Positions 15,937 through 18,528 of a DNA stretch of 18,528 nucleotides are shown here, in pieces. The notes under the pieces are model-generated. The model saw only the letters and a program-made list of their open reading frames with translations, was not told where the DNA came from and ran no database searches. Position 1 is the first letter of the stretch; every line of letters begins with the position of its first letter. A program made the position numbers and the translations under genes. Source of the DNA: CADEED01 sp035286365 (lineage in GTDB: Bacteria > Pseudomonadota > Gammaproteobacteria > Steroidobacterales > Steroidobacteraceae); the NCBI GenBank assembly GCA_035286365.1, contig DATHJZ010000012.1, forward strand, positions 1 to 18,528, given 5' to 3'.

Positions 15937-17478
15937 TCAGCCAGGAACTGGCGCCGCGGCGGCAGATCGGCGCGCGCCGGCCAGACGCGCGTTCGCCGTG
16001 GCGAAGAAACTGTCGTGCGTGGGCGCCGCCGCGACGTCCGCCGAGACTTTCTGGCTGATGGCGAGCATCAGGCGCTTGACCTGTTCGAAGTCGACGGTAT
16101 CCACCAGCGGATCGTAATCGCGCGGCGTAATACCCATGCCTTCGAAGACCCAGAACCAGTCGAGATCGGTGAACAGTTCCGGACGTGTCTGGATGATGCG
16201 TCCCGTGGCCCGGTACATCGCGATGCGCTGCGCGAGCGTGTCGGGCAGCGCCATCGCAGCGCATTGTTGCCAGAACGGCGAATCGTCGCGCCGCGGCAGG
16301 CAGTAGTGCAGGATGATGAAGTCACGGGTGCGCTCGAGTTCGTCGCCGATGGCGGCGTTGTAGCTCGCAATATTGGCGGGGTCAAACTGCTTGTCGGGAA
16401 AGTGATCGAGCAGATTGAACACTGCATTGGTGAGCAGATGCAGATCGGTACCGGCGAGCGGCTCGAGAACTCCGGCAGCCGGGCCGAGCGCCACGACGTT
16501 CCGGTCCCAGAACTTCTGGCGGCGACCGGCACAAAACTCGAGGCGGCGCGGTTCGGCGAAGAAGTCGATACCGGTCGCAGCGCGCAGCTCGATCAACGCC
16601 GCCTCGTCGCTTTGGTGCGCGCTCGAATACACGTGCCCGACGCTCAAGTTCTGCTGCAACGGCGCGCGCCACTGCCAGCCGGCGGTGCGCGCGTCGATCC
16701 GGAAGTACGGCGTGCGCGCGTCTTCGAGCGGCGCCGGGGCGGCCAGGATCCGATCGCAGGGCAACCACTGCTGCCAGCTTTCGAAGCCACAACCCAGGAT
16801 CTCGCCGATGAGCGTCGCGCGCGGTCCGCTGCAGTCGATGAAGAGGTCGGCGCGCAGCTTGCCGCCGTCTTCGAACTGCAGCTCGTCGAGGTTGCCGTTC
16901 TCGTCGCGCGTGGCGCTAACTACCTTGCGCTCGAGCCGGATCGTGCCCGAGCGCTCCGCGATGGTGCGAAGGTAACGCGTTGCCAGACCCGCATCGACGT
17001 TGAGCGCGTAGCGCATGTGTTGCGCCACCCCCAGCGAGTTGGTCGGAAAAATGAAGCGATTCACCGCGGCCATCGCGATTTCCTGGCTGAAATAATCGAG
17101 CCGGGGAGCCAGGCCCTGTGCCTTGGCCTTGTGCCAGAAGTGATAGAACGGCCGGCGTTCGATGAGCGCGCCGAGCGCGCCGAAGGGATGCCAGAACGAG
17201 GTTGCAGGTCCTGCCCAATCGTACAGGCGCTGTCCCAGACTGTAGGTGGACTGCGTCTTGTCGATGAAGTCGTTCTGATCGATGCCGAGATAACGCAGCG
17301 ATTCGAGGAACTGCGGCAGCGTCGCCTCGGCCTGTCCCGCGGGCGGCGGCTCCGGCGTCTCGATCACGTGGATAGAGCACTGCCCGCCTAGCTTGCGTCC
17401 CAGAATGGCGGCCGCGATCCAGCCAGCTATGCCGCCACCGACGACGGCGATCCGCCTGATTCTTCGATCCGGTTCCAT
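15937..17478 (-). CDS. tryptophan-halogenase-like flavoprotein with degenerate active site (copy 3)
   Basis: This 513-residue protein has the halogenase-family fold: FAD motif IAVVGGGIAGW (residues 10-20), EATLP (51-55), DCSGPRATL (215-223), SWQQWLPCDR (234-243) and WQWRAP (268-273). The key residues differ from copies 1 and 2. The catalytic Lys position is Ser80 (STYSLGQRLYDW), and the EPLESTG segment reads EPLAGTD, so the catalytic Glu becomes Ala342. GVGEAT becomes GQAEAT. FAD binding may persist, but standard halogenase chemistry looks unlikely. The ATG at 17478 has AAGG about 7 bases upstream. It is first in the operon with fructokinase, ROK regulator, permease and AGE enzyme, and divergent from the GH3 gene. 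Its role is unknown. Confidence 0.9.
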   Translation of the reverse strand: MEPDRRIRRIAVVGGGIAGWIAAAILGRKLGGQCSIHVIETPEPPPAGQAEATLPQFLESLRYLGIDQNDFIDKTQSTYSLGQRLYDWAGPATSFWHPFGALGALIERRPFYHFWHKAKAQGLAPRLDYFSQEIAMAAVNRFIFPTNSLGVAQHMRYALNVDAGLATRYLRTIAERSGTIRLERKVVSATRDENGNLDELQFEDGGKLRADLFIDCSGPRATLIGEILGCGFESWQQWLPCDRILAAPAPLEDARTPYFRIDARTAGWQWRAPLQQNLSVGHVYSSAHQSDEAALIELRAATGIDFFAEPRRLEFCAGRRQKFWDRNVVALGPAAGVLEPLAGTDLHLLTNAVFNLLDHFPDKQFDPANIASYNAAIGDELERTRDFIILHYCLPRRDDSPFWQQCAAMALPDTLAQRIAMYRATGRIIQTRPELFTDLDWFWVFEGMGITPRDYDPLVDTVDFEQVKRLMLAISQKVSADVAAAPTHDSFFATANARLAGARRSAAAAPVPG

Positions 17479-17618
17479 TACTACCTTCGAACCCCCTGCC
17501 CGATGCGGCGGCGAGGCTAGCCGCGCAACCTGAAACCTGTCAATGAAACGCGCGTAAGCGCTCGAATTTCTGCCGCAGAGAGCATAGGCTGTCGGCGCTC
17601 AAAAACAGGAGTTTTTCG
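17479..17618. promoter_or_regulatory. divergent promoter region between halogenase-like copy 3 and the GH3 gene
   Basis: These 140 bases hold no plausible gene and must carry the promoters of both flanking operons. On the minus strand TTGACA (17543-17538) is a perfect -35 hexamer, but the hexamer at 17-base spacing (CTAGCC) is a poor -10. On the plus strand AGGAG lies 7 bases before the GH3 ATG. A six-base AGCGCT palindrome (17557-17562) is present, but it lacks extended symmetry. Confidence 0.45.
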
Positions 17619-18528
17619 ATGTCCCCTTCCATGTCCCATGTCCGCAAATGTGGCGCGGCGCTGCTGCTCGTGCCTTTCCTGTTGATCCTCGGTTGCAAAG
17701 ACGCTGGCAAGGACAAGCCGGCCACGCCCGCAAAAGCGGAAGATCCCGCCGCCGTTCATCCCGAAATCTGGCCCTCGCCCAAGTGGCCGCTGGATAAAGA
17801 CGCTGCAATCGAAGAAAAGATTGCCGCGCTGCTGAAGAAGATGACGGTGGAAGAGAAGGTGGGCCAGGTGGTCCAGGGCGATATCGCCAGCATCACCCCC
17901 GCGGACATGAAGAAGTATCACCTTGGTTCGGTGTTGAACGGCGGCGGATCCGCGCCGGGCAACGACGAACTCGCGCCGCCGAAGAAGTGGCTCGCGCTCG
18001 CGGATGAGTTCTACGCCGCATCGATCGATACGAGCGACGGGGGCGTCGGCATCCCGATGATCTGGGGCACCGATGCCATGCACGGCCACAGCAACATCGT
18101 CGGCTCGGTGCTGTTCCCGCACAACGTCGGCCTCGGCGCCACGCGCAACCCGAAGTTGTTAGGCGAGATCGCGCGCGTCACCGCCGAACAGGTGCGCACC
18201 ACCGGGTTCGAATGGACCTTCGCGCCGACCGTCACCGTGCCGCAGGACGATCGCTGGGGCCGCGCCTATGAAGGCTATTCGGAAGATCCGGGCGTGGTCG
18301 CCTCATACGCCGGCGTCTTCGTGAAGGGCTTGCAGCGCGAGCCGGGCAGTCCAGACTTGCTCAACGGCCACCACGTGATCTCGTCGACTAAACACTTCCT
18401 CGCCGACGGCGGCACGGAAAACGGCCGCGACCAGGGTGACGCGAAGATTCCGGAAACCACGCTGCGCGACATCCACAACGCGGGTTACGTGCCGGCCATC
18501 GAAGCCGGCGTGCAGACCGTCATGATCT
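17619..18528 (+). CDS. GH3 beta-glucosidase / exo-beta-glucanase lipoprotein, 5' part
   Basis: This is the first 303 codons of a glycoside hydrolase family 3 enzyme that removes glucose from beta-glucans or cello-oligosaccharides. The N-terminus is a lipoprotein signal: a basic start, the hydrophobic run AALLLVPFLLIL, and the lipobox LILGC with Cys26, so it is probably anchored in a membrane facing the periplasm. The family 3 N-terminal barrel shows MTVEEKVGQVVQGDI, GIPMIWGTDAMHGH, TFAPTVTVPQDDRWGRAYEG, and KHFLADGGT with the Lys-His pair of the substrate site. The catalytic Asp nucleophile (SDW/SDY region) lies past the right edge. The KHF-x-x-DGGT form resembles exo-1,3/1,4-beta-glucan glucohydrolases. 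The ATG at 17619 has a well-placed AGGAG and begins the signal peptide. It is divergent from the sugar operon of halogenase-like copy 3. Confidence 0.93.
   Translation, partial: MSPSMSHVRKCGAALLLVPFLLILGCKDAGKDKPATPAKAEDPAAVHPEIWPSPKWPLDKDAAIEEKIAALLKKMTVEEKVGQVVQGDIASITPADMKKYHLGSVLNGGGSAPGNDELAPPKKWLALADEFYAASIDTSDGGVGIPMIWGTDAMHGHSNIVGSVLFPHNVGLGATRNPKLLGEIARVTAEQVRTTGFEWTFAPTVTVPQDDRWGRAYEGYSEDPGVVASYAGVFVKGLQREPGSPDLLNGHHVISSTKHFLADGGTENGRDQGDAKIPETTLRDIHNAGYVPAIEAGVQTVMI

Noticed and set aside
15862..17391. Plus-strand open frame of 509 codons opposite halogenase-like copy 3
   Set aside because: It is antisense to a well-supported flavoprotein gene, and its composition is typical of a shadow frame.
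4984..17478. Halogenated natural-product biosynthesis cluster
   Set aside because: Three halogenase-like genes suggested it, but there are no synthetase, carrier-protein or tailoring genes; all neighbours are sugar uptake and catabolism genes.
17557..17562. AGCGCT as a LacI-type operator upstream of the GH3 gene
   Set aside because: Symmetry does not extend beyond the central six bases, and only 8 of 14 positions match the operator near glk.

Overview
This window looks like a carbohydrate-catabolism locus from a high-GC Gram-negative proteobacterium. The long TonB-dependent receptor of the Xanthomonas/Caulobacter type, the Entner-Doudoroff genes and the lipoprotein GH3 enzyme all point that way. 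A gammaproteobacterium of the Xanthomonadales/Steroidobacter kind is my best guess, but Caulobacterales or Sphingomonadales cannot be excluded from sequence alone. No rRNA, tRNA, CRISPR array, insertion sequence or phage gene was seen.

Layout from left to right. (1) A leftward operon, glk-zwf-edd (about 3771 to 84), covers glucose phosphorylation, glucose-6-phosphate oxidation and 6-phosphogluconate dehydration. Its edd gene breaks at about base 84, where the DNA flips into a second, slightly different edd fragment in the opposite orientation. (2) A divergent lacI-family regulator gene (3937-4953) is separated from glk by a region with two matching palindromic operators. (3) A leftward operon encodes a TonB-dependent receptor and two tandem tryptophan-halogenase-like flavoproteins (11095 to 4984), with a strong hairpin between the receptor gene and the halogenase pair. 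(4) A second leftward operon (17478 to 11311) encodes a third, catalytically degenerate halogenase-like protein, a ROK fructokinase, a ROK-type regulator, a GluP/FucP-type sugar permease and an AGE-family sugar isomerase/epimerase. (5) A divergent rightward gene for a GH3 beta-glucosidase/exoglucanase lipoprotein (from 17619) runs off the right edge.

Inferred joint function: beta-linked oligosaccharides enter through the receptor, are trimmed by the GH3 lipoprotein, and the hexoses cross the inner membrane via the permease. Glucose is phosphorylated by Glk. Mannose, if that is the AGE enzyme's substrate, would become fructose and then fructose-6-phosphate via the ROK kinase. Both would feed glucose-6-phosphate into Zwf and Edd. 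A glucan or glucomannan substrate fits this gene set, but the exact glycan cannot be read from the sequence.

The least explained part is the three halogenase-like flavoproteins embedded in sugar operons. Two keep the Lys/Glu catalytic signature of flavin-dependent halogenases and the third has lost both residues. The other main anomaly is the inverted edd junction at the left edge, which is either a chimeric assembly or a real rearrangement involving a diverged second edd.
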